The notes under the pieces are model-generated. The model was not told the origin of the DNA, made no database searches, and saw only the letters and a list, made by a program, of their open reading frames with translations. Positions 1 through 10,518 of a DNA stretch of 64,000 nucleotides are shown one piece after another. The stretch lies in contig CAUJNA010000486.1 of the NCBI GenBank assembly GCA_963377175.1, positions 43,501-107,500 of the forward strand, given 5' to 3'. The position numbers and the translations under genes are program-made. How positions within the stretch are numbered: position 1 is the stretch's first letter; every line of letters begins with the position of its first letter. Source of the stretch: Effrenium voratum (lineage: Eukaryota; Sar; Dinophyceae; Suessiales; Symbiodiniaceae).

Positions 1-3000
1 TTTCTGAGCAGGTAGAGTTTGTTTCAACGTTGCCAATTCCTTAGGCAAACCGGGAGGAGGCTGCTTAAACAAGAGAGGCTTAGAGATGTGGACATGGGTC
101 AAAATTCCAGCACCAGGGGACCGCAGGTTCTAGTCCATGTTGGCCTTTACCAGGGTTCCGTTTTGGGTACCTATTTTCGACCCACATCCATTGCTGGCTG
201 TCAGTCTGAGGCGCCTCTAGGTGAGGGTGTCAAAGGCCCCTGGTTGTGGGATCCTGCGGTTTGACGGATGTGTCCTTTTGGTGTCCCTTTAAGCCAACAC
301 CAAAAAGGGTTACCCCAACAGAAGCATGTGTAGATGTGCAGATGATGGCCTCTCCTTGGCAAGGTTTTATGAAACCCTCCCCTTGCGGAATCTGGAATCT
401 GAGAGGCCAGTTGCGATTTCCCTCGGAACGTTCCTTTCCGGTGGGGGTAAATCCCATGAAACTGTCGGGCTCCTGGGAGGCATCAATTGGAAGCTTGGAC
501 CTTGACCTCCCAAGAACAACAAACAACCAGAGCTTCTTGTTTTATTTTTTTTCCCTATTTTCTTTCCCTTTCGCCCACCAAACCCACGGGCTCGGCCACC
601 AAATGAAGCGGGCGAGCCATTTTTAGCCCCCAGGCGACGCAGCGGCCTCTTGCGCCTTGGAGGCCTTGGTATCCCACCTCACTGGGGGCCGACCAAAAGC
701 CAAGCATGGCCAAGTTGGGATCGACATTCTTTTTTTCCCCAGGCACGGGGGTTGAAATCCAGGCACCTAAAAGTGGAACAAATGGTACCAAAAACCAGGG
801 TACCTTGGAACATTTTGCTCATGGTGGCTTAGTGGTTGAAATCCAGGCACTCAACTGCTAAAATATATATTGAATTTTTGCTCCCCTTCCAACGTCAACC
901 AAGTACCCGGCTTCGATTGGTTTGGGGCTGAAGGAGCCAAATGGGGAAGGTACCCCCTAACGTCTAAACCACCAAACCAAACTGCCAAAGGAAGACCCCA
1001 GGGTTCCACGTTTTTGACGATTTCCCAGGGTAGACTTGGCGGTGGGTCAAAAATATGCATTCAACATGGGGTTGCCCTGGTAAGTGGAAACATGGACCAA
1101 AACCTGCGGTCCGCTGCAGGGCTGACTCATTCCCCCAAAAGGAGAAGACTTGGACTTTTTAGTCTATCTTGGGGTAGTCCAAAACTGGAACCCTGGACGT
1201 TTTGGATGGCCTCCCCAGCAACCAGGAAAAACAATGAAGGCGTGTCATGGACGGGCTTTGGGGGGAGGGGGTCTATCGGGTGGGGAGTGGGGGGTGGGGC
1301 GGGGATAGGATACGATGGGCTATCCCAGGATCACCCAAGCATAAGCCAAGGATACCAAGGGGTGAAGAAAGGATATCAACCGTCCCCATAGCCCACTCCA
1401 TGAATGTGGTTTGCTTGGGTTTGACCTTTGGCTCCCAAAACTCATCAAAACTCGTGTTTGGGTCTCCCTGATCACTACTTGTGCGCAGTTGGAATCCCTG
1501 GTGGAAGCGCGGGCGTTAGCCTCGGGTGACCCTAAACATGGTGTTTTCCTTTGGGTGCCTGGTGAAGAAGGTCTGAAGCAAGTCCTGTGCAATCAAAGAC
1601 TTGCAACTCTGAAGCTATTCTATATTTTTGTGGTAAAAGGAAGCAGAACCTGAAAACATGATGTGCTTTTTGTGTATTGCTTTTTTTGGGTGCAGACGTG
1701 GGGCTTTTTCCATGGGGCGTTCATCAAATTCCCAAAGCATGGGTTGTGTCCTTGAGGTTGTCTTTTTTCTTTTTTTAATCATCCAAGGGGTCCATTTTTA
1801 AAATGTCTCGTCCTTGTTGAAGCCTTTGTGCCCCTTTGCGGATTTAAATCCTTGGAACATCAAGAGGGGAGCGCCATTTTGGGGATCTCGACGAGCCGCC
1901 CATCTGCACACTCCAACTCAGCCCCAGTTCCACCACAACCCCCCAACTCACCAACAACTCCACGCCCCGACTCAACCCCAACTCCACCCACTCCAACTCC
2001 CACATGGCTCTGAGTTTTAATGGAAAACCCCCTAACAAGTGGTTGGTGGACCTACATCCCCAACTAAATCTGCTGTCCACCATTTCGGGTCCCGAACTAA
2101 AAAGAAAGCCACCACCACCACCACCTCCTCCTCCTCCCGAAAAGTTGGCCCCTCGGCCCGCCTGGTGCGACTCGCTCCAGGCCGCTCTGAGGGACAAGGA
2201 CCCCACGGTGCGAAGGGTGGCCGCCGGCGCGCTGGCCGGGCAGCTGGGAGGATGCTTTGCATCGGAGCCGAGCGGAGAATCAATCGAGCCCTGGGTATTG
2301 ATGTGACGCCCCGTTTATTAAGACAAGGCTGTGGTGGTCAAAACCGTTTTGGTTGATCCAATTTTGGGGGTTTTCGGTGAATTCACCACCGGTTTTGGAA
2401 CCTATTTTGGTGGGGATTGGGATGTTCACTCGGGTACGGGCTTTTGACCCATGGCCAAATGTTAACTAATACTGTGGATTTTGCGAAATCCATTTCGCAC
2501 CACGTGATGAATCCCACCCTAAATTAATCCTTAGCAATCCCTACCCCCCTAAACCAACCAAAACAGCAAACCACAGCAAGCCCCTCAACCAACCCCTGCC
2601 TAAATCAGCTACAATGCCAAACCCACCCTAAACCACTAAACCATCCCTAAACCTAAAAGGCAGCCAAACCAACAACCGAACCACTAAGCCTGTCCAAGCT
2701 TGTCCTAAACAAGCCACCCTGACCCAACCCTCAGCCAATGGAAAGCGAACTGGTGCTGAGGGAGTTGAGAGTGGAGGTTAAACCGATGGCATGTTGCCAG
2801 TGCTCGAATGCAACACGCGTATTTTGTTTGAATGTTCGCACCGGGAGAGAAGAACAACCTGAAGTTCGCCTCAGCAAAAAATGCAGTGGGTATCCCTTAA
2901 CAAACACGACGAGCGGCCCAAAAGATAGGAAGTGCTCTGAAGGTTTTACATAAAAAAAATAAAACACACAGAACACCGCATCCACAAACAAAAAACACAA

Positions 3001-3640
3001 ACCTCAAAGACCCAGAAAGTCAAACCTCCTCTTGGCTCCGGCTCCAGATCCTCGGTCGGCTAGGTGCACGTGGCGTCCTGGCCCTCGGCGCCGTTTTTGG
3101 CCCTCAAGGCCCAGGACCTCCCGGTGTCGACGTTTAGAGGGTGGATGGGTGTGACTGAAAAAGGGAGGGGCCTAAGCGATCAGAACCCGTTGATCTTCGG
3201 ATTGCTCTTTAAACCCCTCGGCAAAAAGCGTTCAACCGTTTTTGTGGGTTCAATTCGGAAGAAACAAAAACATGGTTGGGATGGGTGCCCCCAAGGAAAA
3301 AGGGGGCGGATTTCCTGGAGTCCCGAAGAAAGAAGCCGAAACCACGAAGAAGACCAACTGAAAAGAGGACTTGACCCCAAGACTTGAAGGGAGTACCCGA
3401 AACCGGTTCATTCCCCAAATCCCCAGTTGGGTCCAATTCTGGGGATGGCGCAATCCCATAAAACGCAAGCCACTTGGTAGGTGTCTTCAAGTCGCTACCG
3501 GGGGCGTCCTCTTTTTTCACCTGGCGCAACAGAAAACGAGCCGTGGGAATGCAGCCGTTGCTTGGAATGGACTCGGCCAAATTTGGAGCTCCAACAGCAA
3601 CATCTTGGAGACAGTCCCGGAAGTGGCCGTCCGTTGCTAA
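1..3640. other. gene-poor left flank
   Basis: I see no convincing gene in this stretch. The many short open frames overlap on both strands and show no recognisable domain. Positions 2515-2735 are a C/A-rich low-complexity run built from short AAACCAACC-like words. 2100-2140 is a CCA/CCT run. The only frame with some protein-like character is listed separately at 2004-2306. Confidence 0.6.
2004..2306 (+). CDS. possible HEAT-like repeat ORF (weak)
   Basis: A 100-residue frame opens with ATG and contains a run of prolines (about residues 36-45). It is followed by one stretch, SLQAALRDKDPTVRRVAAGA, that has the spacing of a HEAT/PBS-lyase repeat (helix, Asp-Pro-x-Val-Arg turn, Ala-rich helix). 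One repeat alone is not a functional domain, so this could be an exon or a chance frame in GC-rich DNA. No neighbouring exons were recognised. The polyproline run coincides with a CCA/CCT microsatellite, which weakens the case. Confidence 0.2.
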   Translation: MALSFNGKPPNKWLVDLHPQLNLLSTISGPELKRKPPPPPPPPPPEKLAPRPAWCDSLQAALRDKDPTVRRVAAGALAGQLGGCFASEPSGESIEPWVLM

Positions 3641-3689
3641 AGTTTGTCTAAAAAAAAGAGTGGCGATCCGGAGATCGCCCCGCCTGGCG

Positions 3690-6062
3690 GGATTCGGGAT
3701 TCGCGAATCCCAATCCCAGTTTCGGGATTCGGGATTCGGGATTCGGGATTCGAATCCCAAAACGGGATTCGCGAATCCCAATCCCAATTTCGGGATTCGG
3801 GATTCGAATCCCAAAACGGGATTCGCGAATCCCAATCCCAGTTTCGGGATTCGGGATTCGGGATTCGGGATTCGATCCCAAAACGGGATTCGCGAACCCC
3901 AATCCCAGTTTCGGGATTCGGGATTCGGGGTTCGGGATTCGAATCCCAAAACGGGATTCGCGAATCCCAATCCCTATTTCGGGATTCGGGATTCGGGATT
4001 CGAATCCCAAAACGGGATTCGCGAACCCCAATCCCAATTTCGGCATTGGGGATTCGGGATTCGAATCCCAAAACGGGATTCGCGAATCCCAATCCCAATT
4101 TCGGGATTCGGGATTCGAATCCCAAAGCGGGATTCACGAACCCCAATCCCAATTTCGTTATTCGGGATTCGGGATTCGAATCCCAAAACGGGATTCGCGA
4201 ATCCCAATTCCAATTTCGGGATTCGGGATTCGAATCCCAAAACGGGATTCGCGAATCCCAATCCCAGTTTCGGGATTCGGGATTCGGGAATCGGGATTCG
4301 AATCCCAAAACGGGATTCGCGAACCCCAATCCCAATTTCGGGATTGGGGATTCGGGATTCGAATCCCAAAGCGGGATTCGCGAATCCCAATCCCAATTTC
4401 GGGATTCGGGATTCGAATGCCAAAGCGAGATTTGCGAATCCCAATCCCAAGTTCGAGATTCGGGATTCGGGATTCGAATCCCAAAACGGGAGTCGCCAAT
4501 CCCAATGATTCGGGATTCGAATCCCAAAGCGGGAAATCGCCAATCCCAATTCCAATTTGGGGATTCGGGATTCGAGTTCCCAATCCCAGTTTCGGGATTC
4601 GGGATTCGGGATTCGAATCCCAAAGCGAGAGTCGCGAATCCAAATCCCAATTTCGGGATTCGGGGTTCGAATCCCAAAGTGGGAGTCGCGAATCCCAATC
4701 CCAATTTCGGGATTCGGGATTCGAATCCCAAATCGGGAGTCGCGAATCCCAAGCCCAATTTCGGGATTCGGGATTCGGGATTCGAATCCCAAAGCGGGAT
4801 TCGCGAATCCCAATCCCAATTTCGGGATTCGGGATTCGAATCCCAAAACGGGATTCGCGAATCCCAATCCCAGTTTCGGGATTCGGGATCGGGATTCGGG
4901 ATTCGAATCCCAAAACGGGATTCGCGAACCCCAATCCCAGTTTCGGGATTCGGGATTCGGGGTTCGGGATTCGAATCCCAAAACGGGATTCGCGAATCCC
5001 AATCCCTATTTCGGGATTCGGGATTCGAATCCCAAAACGGGATTCGCGAATCCAAATCCCAGTTTCGGGATTCGGGATTCGGGATTCGAATCCCAAAGCG
5101 GGATTCGCGAACCCCAATCCCAGTTTCGGGATTCGGGATTCGGGATTCGGGATTCGAATCCCAAAACGGGATTCGCGAATCCCAATCCCAATTTCGGGAT
5201 TCGGGATTCGAATCCCAAAGCGGGATTCGCGAATCCCAATCCCATTCGTTTCCCAAAGGGATTCGCGGATTCGGGATTCGAATCCCAAAGCGGGATTCGC
5301 GAACCCCAATCCCAATTTCGGGATTGGAGAGTCGGGATTCGAATCCCAAAGCGGGATTCGCGAATCCCAATCCCAATTTCGGGATTGGGGATTCGGGACT
5401 CGAATCCCAAAACGGGATTCGCGAACCCCAATCCCAATTTCGGGATTCGGGATTCGGGATTCGAATCCCAAAGCGGGATTCGCGAATCCCAATTCCGATT
5501 TCGGGATTCGGGATTCGAATCCCAAAGCGGGATTCGCGCATCCCAATCCCAGTTTCGGGATTCGGGATTCGGGAATCGGGATTCGAATGCCAAAGCGGGA
5601 TTCGCGAACCCCAATCCCAATTTCGGGATTGGAGAGTCGGGATTCGAATCCCAAAGCGGGATTCGCGAATCCCAATCCCAATTTCGGGATTGGGGATTCG
5701 GGGCTCGAATCCCAAAGCGGGATTCGCGAATCCCAATTCCATTTTCGGGATTCGGGATTCGAATCCCAAAGCGGGATTCGCGAATCCCAATCCCAGTTTC
5801 GGGATTCGGGATTCGGGCATCGGGATTCGAATCGCAAAGCGGGATTCGCGAACCCCAATCCCAATTTCGGGATTGGGGATTCGGGTTCGAATCCCAAAAC
5901 GGGATTCGCGAATCCCAATCCCCATTTCGGGATTCGGGATTCGAGGCCAAAACGGGATGCCAATCCCAATCATTCGGGATTTGAATCCCAAAGCGGGAAA
6001 TCGCCAATCCCAATCCCAATTTCGGGATTCGGGACTCGAATCCCAAAGCCCAATCCCATTTT
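3690..6062. repeat. 54-bp palindromic minisatellite (about 45 units)
   Basis: The basic unit joins 7-bp GGGATTC steps to two nested palindromes, GGGATTCGAATCCC and GGGATTCGCGAATCCC, plus an AATCCCAATTTC spacer, giving 54 bp. Units grow or shrink in 7-bp GGGATTC steps and carry point variants such as AAAAC/AAAGC. Because the unit lacks stop codons in most frames, very long open frames exist on both strands (874 codons on +, 836 on -). These have the same low-complexity composition and I do not regard them as genes. Each palindrome could form a hairpin or cruciform. Confidence 0.95.
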
Positions 6063-6074
6063 CGGGTCGGGCTC

Positions 6075-6310
6075 CGTTAAACATAGGCGGGGGGGTTGGG
6101 GGGGGGGGCTGCGCCCCCCCCTTGATAGAACTGAACAACTCCGCCAAACCTAGCGGGGGGGTTGGGCGGGGCGCAGCCTCCCCCCGTGATAGAACTGAAC
6201 AAGAACGACGAAGAACGCCGGGCTGTTTGGCGGGGGGGTTGGGGGGGGGCGCAGCTCGCCAAACATAGGCGGGGGGGTTGGGGGGGGGGCGCAGCCCCCC
6301 CCATTATAGA
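6075..6310. repeat. G-rich direct repeats with self-complementary C runs
   Basis: Four copies of a roughly 65-70 bp unit contain GGCGGGGGGGTTGGGGGG, then GCGCAGCCCCCCCC, then a TATAGAAC-GAACAA stretch. G runs of seven to ten bases could form G-quadruplexes or pair with the adjacent C runs. The array ends exactly where the viral polymerase fragment begins, so it may mark an integration or breakage point. Confidence 0.85.
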
Positions 6311-6979
6311 ACGAACAAGAACAACGCACTTCTCGCCCGACTTGCAGAGGACTCGGAGGCTGAGGTGGCTGTAGTCGCCCTGCTTGATCGCGGCCTGCAG
6401 GGCGCACCAGCCGCTGAGGGGCTTTGGCGCGGCCTTGGCCTTGGCCTTGGCCTTGGGTGCGGCCTCTGGCGCAGCCTTTCTCGCCGTCGCTTCCTTCTGC
6501 CTCGCTCTCGGTGGCGTCGTCGTCGCTGTCCTCGCCGAGCTCTTCGCGCGGCGCCCTGCAGACAGGAGAGCCCATCGTGGCGATGTAGCGCAGCAGGAAG
6601 TGGAAGTCGTAGCCGCCCCCGTTGTGAAAGACCACAGGGATGGTCTTGGGCGTCTGGGCCGCAATGTTGCAGGAGTGGCACAGCGCCCCGAGCCGTGGCA
6701 GTGGTGGAGCTTCTTCTCAGCGGTCTCGAAGGACGCGAGGCACTCCCTGCAGTGAGTGGCGGCCCTGTGCTCCAGCTCCTCCCGCCGGGTCATGCTGACG
6801 GGCCGAGTTCGGCGTCTCCAGGTGAGGTAGTGGTCGGTCAGCTTGAGAAGGTCGTTCAGCATGGCGCGGACGGCGTGGTACTTGTCGCTGTCCCGCTCGT
6901 GGTGCTCCTCCAGAGGCACGGCCCGGACAGCGCTGAGCCCCAGGCGGCCCCAGATGCGGTCAGACAGCTCGGAGATCAT
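6304..6979 (-). pseudogene. DNA polymerase B (protein-primed type), N-terminal fragment, frameshifted
   Basis: The frame starts at ATG 6979 and reads MISELSDRIWGRLGLSAVRA. It then reaches a Cys/His cluster (CRECLASFETAEKKLHHCHG) resembling the zinc-binding region that precedes the exonuclease domain of Polinton-type polymerases. After a frameshift near 6665 the match continues as CHSCNIAAQTPKTIPVVFHN and GGGYDFHFLLRYIATM. IPVVFHN followed by GYDFHFLL is the exonuclease I region of family B polymerases that use a protein primer. The frame then enters an acidic linker and is lost at the G-rich repeats; palm and thumb domains are absent. The more C-terminal parts of a related polymerase lie at 41.4-44.5 kb. 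Confidence 0.65.
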
Positions 6980-7095
6980 GGCGCGAATTGGTTTGAGCTG
7001 AATAAATTGCTTTCTATAGAAAAAATAATAAATATTCGGTCGGTCGGACGAGCGCGTCTTTTTTCTGTCCGGGATTCTGTTCTGTCTGTACCGCG

Positions 7096-7678
7096 TCACA
7101 GCGAGTCGGCGGTGCTGCCCTGCAGGTTCAGCGCAGTGAGGAGCTCTCTGGAGGCCTCGTCCAGCTCCTTGCGCGCCTTCTTGACCCGCTCCAAGGCAGC
7201 GAGGGTTGCGCTCTTGGCCGCTCAGCGATTTTCTTGCTGACGAGCTGCTCCTCCACCTCGTAGAGCTCTCTCTCGATCTGCGCCAGCGAGGCGATGTCGC
7301 TTGTGCAAATGCGACGCTGCCTCAGGGCCTCGCGCTTCTCGCGGAGCGTCTCGCAGCTCTCCTCCTGGCGCTCCTCGGCCACCGCTGGAGCGGAGCAGCG
7401 GGCCGTGCGCTGGTTAAGGCGCTTGCGAAGCTTGAGCCGAAGCTCTTGGGCATGCTTCAGCATCTCCCTCCAGTCCTGCATGTCGACCTCCTCCGCCGGG
7501 AACCTGCCGGCGACCCCGTCAGCTAACAGCCGCTCCAGCACGGGCGCTCCCCGAGTGAGCTCATCATGCAGCCGGCTCACCTCCTCCAAAGAGGCTCCCC
7601 GCTTCAGCGCCTCGGCATCGGCAGCGGCCCTCAGCAGAGGCCTCAGCTGCTCGCGGCGCTCCAGGACGTGGGTGGACA
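7096..7678 (-). pseudogene. coiled-coil viral protein, frameshifted
   Basis: Starting at ATG 7678 (MSTHVLERREQLRPLLRAAA), the frame is a highly charged, Leu/Glu/Arg-rich helix former, probably coiled coil throughout. Around 7215 the annotated frame turns into Pro/Ser/Arg-rich nonsense. The next frame carries on the coiled-coil character (ALERVKKARKELDEASRELL) to a stop at 7096, so a one-base indel has split the gene. The ATG follows ATTAAAAAATTCAGA, matching the A-rich start-proximal box seen at other genes of this element. No family was recognised; a structural or scaffolding role is only a guess. Confidence 0.45.
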
Positions 7679-7727
7679 TTCTGAATTTTTTAATGAGCAA
7701 AAAATCGGCTGCGGCATCGGAAGAAAC

Positions 7728-8231
7728 TACAGCGGGCACTCGCGAGACGGTGGCCCCACACGCAGATCCGTGACCTCAAGACTCAAGCCGCACATGCCGC
7801 TCATCAACCACAAGCTGCGCGCTCTCAGCCGAACGCGCGCGGCGCAGTGGGCCAGCTCTGCGGGGCGGTCCGCAAACGTGCCGCCAGCGTTCCAGAAGCG
7901 CGCGTGGGCCGGCAGCTTGGCTATCGCCGCCGCGCGATTGCCTCACAGAGGGCAGCAGCCGCTGGCGCACGGCCTCGGGCGTGAGCTTCGCGTCGAAGAC
8001 GCGCTCGGACGCGGCCGCCAGCTGCTCGACCAGATCGGTCTCGGCCCGCTCCCAGAAGAGCCTCGTGCGCTCGTCGGTTGCGAAGCTCACGCTGGGGCGT
8101 CCCATGGGCTCCCATGGGATTTCCAGCGAAGCTTCGCTCTGCCAAAACAGCGGCTCCAGGCTCAAGAACTTGCCACCCTTAGCATTGGAGCGCACCTCGC
8201 CCAAGTTCCACATGCTTGTCTGGCTCGTCAT
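7728..8231 (-). pseudogene. unknown viral protein, frameshifted
   Basis: The frame begins at ATG 8231 (MTSQTSMWNLGEVRSNAKGG), directly after an A-rich CAGAAAAGG box. For about 100 residues it reads as a plausible globular protein rich in Trp, Glu and Arg. After about 7930 the best reading shifts frame to AIAKLPAHARFWNAGGTFAD and runs to a stop at 7728. I do not recognise the family. It sits between the coiled-coil gene and the divergent cytosine methyltransferase gene. Confidence 0.35.
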
Positions 8232-8337
8232 CCTTTTCTGTCTCCGATTAAAAAAAGCTTGGTCCGAGCATGCGAAACTGCTTGAGCCGCGCCGTCGCCT
8301 GTGCGTGCTTCGTCGTGCTGGTGGTGATTATTAAACA

Positions 8338-8930
8338 TCCCGAGACTGCTGGAGCTGTTTTGCGGCACAAAGTCGATTGGCCGAGCCTTCGAGGCGGCGG
8401 GCTGGGAGGTCGTCTCCCTGGACATCGTGTCGAAATTTGAGCCCACAATCCTGTGCGACATCCGGAGCTGGGACTACACGCTGTTTCCGCCGGGGCACTT
8501 TGACATGGTCTGGGCCAGCCCGGTCTGCACGGAGTACAGCCGAGCTCTGACGATGCGCCCTCGACGACTCGAGGGGGGCGACGCGCTGGTGCTCAGAGCG
8601 CTTGAGATCATGGCGCACTTCGACCCGCTCATGTGGGTCATCGAGAATCCTGCCACAGGGCTGCTGAAGACCCGACCGTTCATGGAGCGCCTGCCCTGAA
8701 TGGACGTTACCTACTGCAAGTACGGGACTCCGTACAGGAAGCAGACGAGGCTGTGGAAGGCTGTGCAGGAGCGGCTGCCAGTGCGATGCGTGGGAAGACG
8801 GGAGGCATCTGAGGGGCGCCCAAGGGGGGCCTCGACTCATGGGAGTCGCGCGAGCTGCTTTACAGCATTCCTACGGCGCTGTGCGAGGAGATCGCGAGCG
8901 CGGCCACGGCAGAGCTTCGGACCAGGACAT
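8338..8930 (+). pseudogene. DNA cytosine-C5 methyltransferase-like protein, broken
   Basis: The frame reads LLELFCGTKSIGRAFEAAGW (SAM-binding motif I), then DMVWASPVCTEYSRA (motif IV region with a Cys in the catalytic position, though the usual Pro before it is Val) and VIENPATGLLK (ENP in place of motif VI ENV). The expected start codon is ATC at 8338-8340, so the ATG seems mutated. An in-frame TGA at 8697-8699 interrupts FMERLP-MDVTYCKYGTPYR, probably replacing a Trp codon. Beyond about 8755 the frame shifts again and ends as ELLYSIPTALCEEIASAATA. The gene is opposite in strand to its neighbours and lies just before the 8.9-10.4 kb array. Confidence 0.6.
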
Positions 8931-9178
8931 ATTTTTTTATTCTCAGGAGAGGCGCTCACCGGGTTGGCTGTGGAAAGAACCGTTTCTCGGCAATGATCCG
9001 TCTCGGACCAGGACATATTTTTTTATTCTCAGGAGAGGCGCTCACCGGGTTGGCTGTGGAAAGAACCGTCTCTCGGCAATGATCCGTCTCGGACCAGGAC
9101 ATATTTTTTTATTCTCAGGAGAGGCGCTCACCGGGTTGGCTGTGGAAAGAACCGTCTCTCGGCGATGATCCGTCTCGG
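8919..9178. repeat. three 86-bp tandem repeats
   Basis: Three nearly identical copies each contain GGACCAGGACATATTTTTTT, then AGGAGAGGCGCTCACCGGGT, then a tail ending in GATCCGTCTCG. They differ from the longer array at 9263-10397 in carrying GTTGGCTGTGGAAAGAACC in place of GCTGGAGGTGGAAAGATCC, so the two arrays are related but diverged. Confidence 0.9.
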
Positions 9179-9245
9179 GTGGAATCGAGCCCGTGGCCTC
9201 CTAGCTTCAGAGCTGCAACGCCTCTTCCGATTGAGCCATGGATCC
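9167..9245 (-). other. tRNA-like sequence, left of array
   Basis: Read on the minus strand, this 79-base segment starts GGATCCATGGCTCAATCGGA (acceptor and D-arm like) and ends with GGGCTCGATTCCACCC (T-arm like) followed by GGATC, which can pair with the first GATCC. The anticodon arm does not fold into a standard 5-bp stem with 7-base loop, and the T-stem has mismatches. I call it a degenerate tRNA or tRNA-derived element. A second copy closes the array at 10439-10515. Confidence 0.5.
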
Positions 9246-9262
9246 TTGCTACACTTGGATTT

Positions 9263-10397
9263 ATTCCCAGGAGAGGCGGTCACTGGGCTGGAGGCGGAAA
9301 GTTCCGTCTCGAAAATTTCTTGTTCCCAGGAGAGGCGCTCGCCGGGCTGGAGGTGGAAAGATCCGTCTCGGGGATTTCTTATTCCCAGGAGAGGCGCTCA
9401 CCGGGCTGGAGGCGGAAAGATCCGTCTTGAAAATTTCTTGTTCCCAGCAAAGGCGCTCACCGGGCTGGAGGCGGAAAGATCCGTCTCGAAAATTTCTTGT
9501 TCCCAGGAGAGGCGCTCGCCGGGCTGGAGGTGGAAAGATCCGTCTCGAAAATTTCTTGTTCCCAGGAGAGGCGCTCACCGGGCTGGAGGCGGAAAGATCC
9601 GTCTCGGACTAGGATGGACAGGTCTTTTAAGGAGAGGCGCTCACTGGGTTGGAGGTGGAAAGATCCGTCTCGGGCCAGGATGGAAAAGTCTTTTAAGGAG
9701 AGGCGCTCACTGGGCTGGAGGTGGAAAGATCCGTCTCGGGCCAGGATGGAAAAGTCTTTTAAGGAGAGGCGCTCACCGGGCTGGAGGTGGAAAGATCCGT
9801 CTCGCGAATTTCTTATTCCCAGGAGAGGCGCTCACCGGGCTGGAGGTGGGGAAGATCCGTCTCGAAAATTTCTTGTTCCCAGGAGAGGCGCACACCGGGC
9901 TGGAGGTGGAAAGATCCGTCTCGGGCCAGGATGGAAAAGTCTTTTAAGGAGAGGCGCTCACTGGGCTGGAGGTGGAAAGATCCGTCTCGGGCCAGGATGG
10001 AAAAGTCTTTTAAGGAGAGGCGCTCACCGGGCTGGAGGTGGAAAGATCCGTCTCGGGCCAGGATGGAAAAGTCTTTTAAGGAGAGGCGCTCACCGGGCTG
10101 GAGGTGGAAAGATCCGTCTCGGGGATTTCTTATTCCCAGGAGAGGCGCTCACCGGGCTGGAGGTGGGAAAGATCCGTCTCGAAAATTTCTTGTTTTGAGG
10201 AGAGGCGCACACCGGGCTGGAGGTGGAAAGATCCGTCTCGGAGATCCGTCTCAGGAAATTTCTTGTTCCCAGGAGAGGCGCTCACCGGGCTGGAGGTGGA
10301 AAGATCCGTCTCGGACTAGCATGGAAAGGTCTTTTAAGGAGAGGCGGTCACTGGGCTGGAGGTGGAAAGATCCGTCTCGGAGATCCGTCTCGGCTCG
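9263..10397. repeat. 59-66-bp tandem array, 18 units
   Basis: Eighteen units carry a conserved core GGAGAGGCGCTCACCGGGCT, then GGAGGTGGAAAGATCCGTCTCG. Two alternative spacers follow, one with TTTCTTGTTCCCA and the other with CCAGGATGGAAAAGTCTTTTA. Spacer types occur in blocks, which points to unequal exchange. Long open frames across the array (up to 260 codons) are repeat by-products. The array separates the cytosine methyltransferase gene from the 3' end of the capsid gene. Confidence 0.92.
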
Positions 10398-10438
10398 AGG
10401 GAGGAAAATGAATTCCCAAGGGCACTCGCCAGAAAAAT

Positions 10439-10515
10439 GATCCGCGCCCGGGTGGAATCGAGCCCGCGGTCTCCAAGCTGCAGAGCTGCAGCGCCTCCGA
10501 TTGAGCTATGGATCC
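10439..10515 (-). other. tRNA-like sequence, right of array
   Basis: This is the second copy of the tRNA-like element found at 9167-9245, with GGATCCATAGCTCAATCGGA at its 5' end and CGGGCTCGATTCCACCCGGG near the 3' end on the minus strand. Its anticodon-arm region CTGCAGCTCTGCAG is self-complementary, unlike a normal tRNA. It lies 3 bases downstream of the stop codon of the capsid gene, so it could act in 3' end formation of that transcript; this is inference. Confidence 0.5.
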
Positions 10516-10518
10516 ATG

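Noticed and set aside
3637..6268. Open frames of 836, 874, 603, 578 and 475 codons over the minisatellite
   Set aside because: They are all repeats of GIRDSNPKTGFANPN-like strings in several frames on both strands, fully explained by a stop-free DNA repeat.
6077..7099. 340-codon minus-strand frame as one protein
   Set aside because: Only the middle part matches the polymerase, the first part precedes the likely ATG, and the last part reads through G-rich repeats.
8331..8840. 169-codon minus-strand frame
   Set aside because: It is the shadow of the plus-strand methyltransferase, which has recognisable motifs.
8919..10397. CRISPR array
   Set aside because: Spacers are not unique, unit lengths vary, the repeats are too long and no cas genes are present; the organism is eukaryotic.
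9165..10440. Open frames of 217-260 codons over the 8.9-10.4 kb array
   Set aside because: Their RRSPGWRWKDPSR-type repeats occur in parallel in other frames and do not continue outside the array.
9167..10515. Functional tRNA genes at both ends of the array
   Set aside because: Anticodon arms do not fold and T-stems have mismatches; I list them as tRNA-like.
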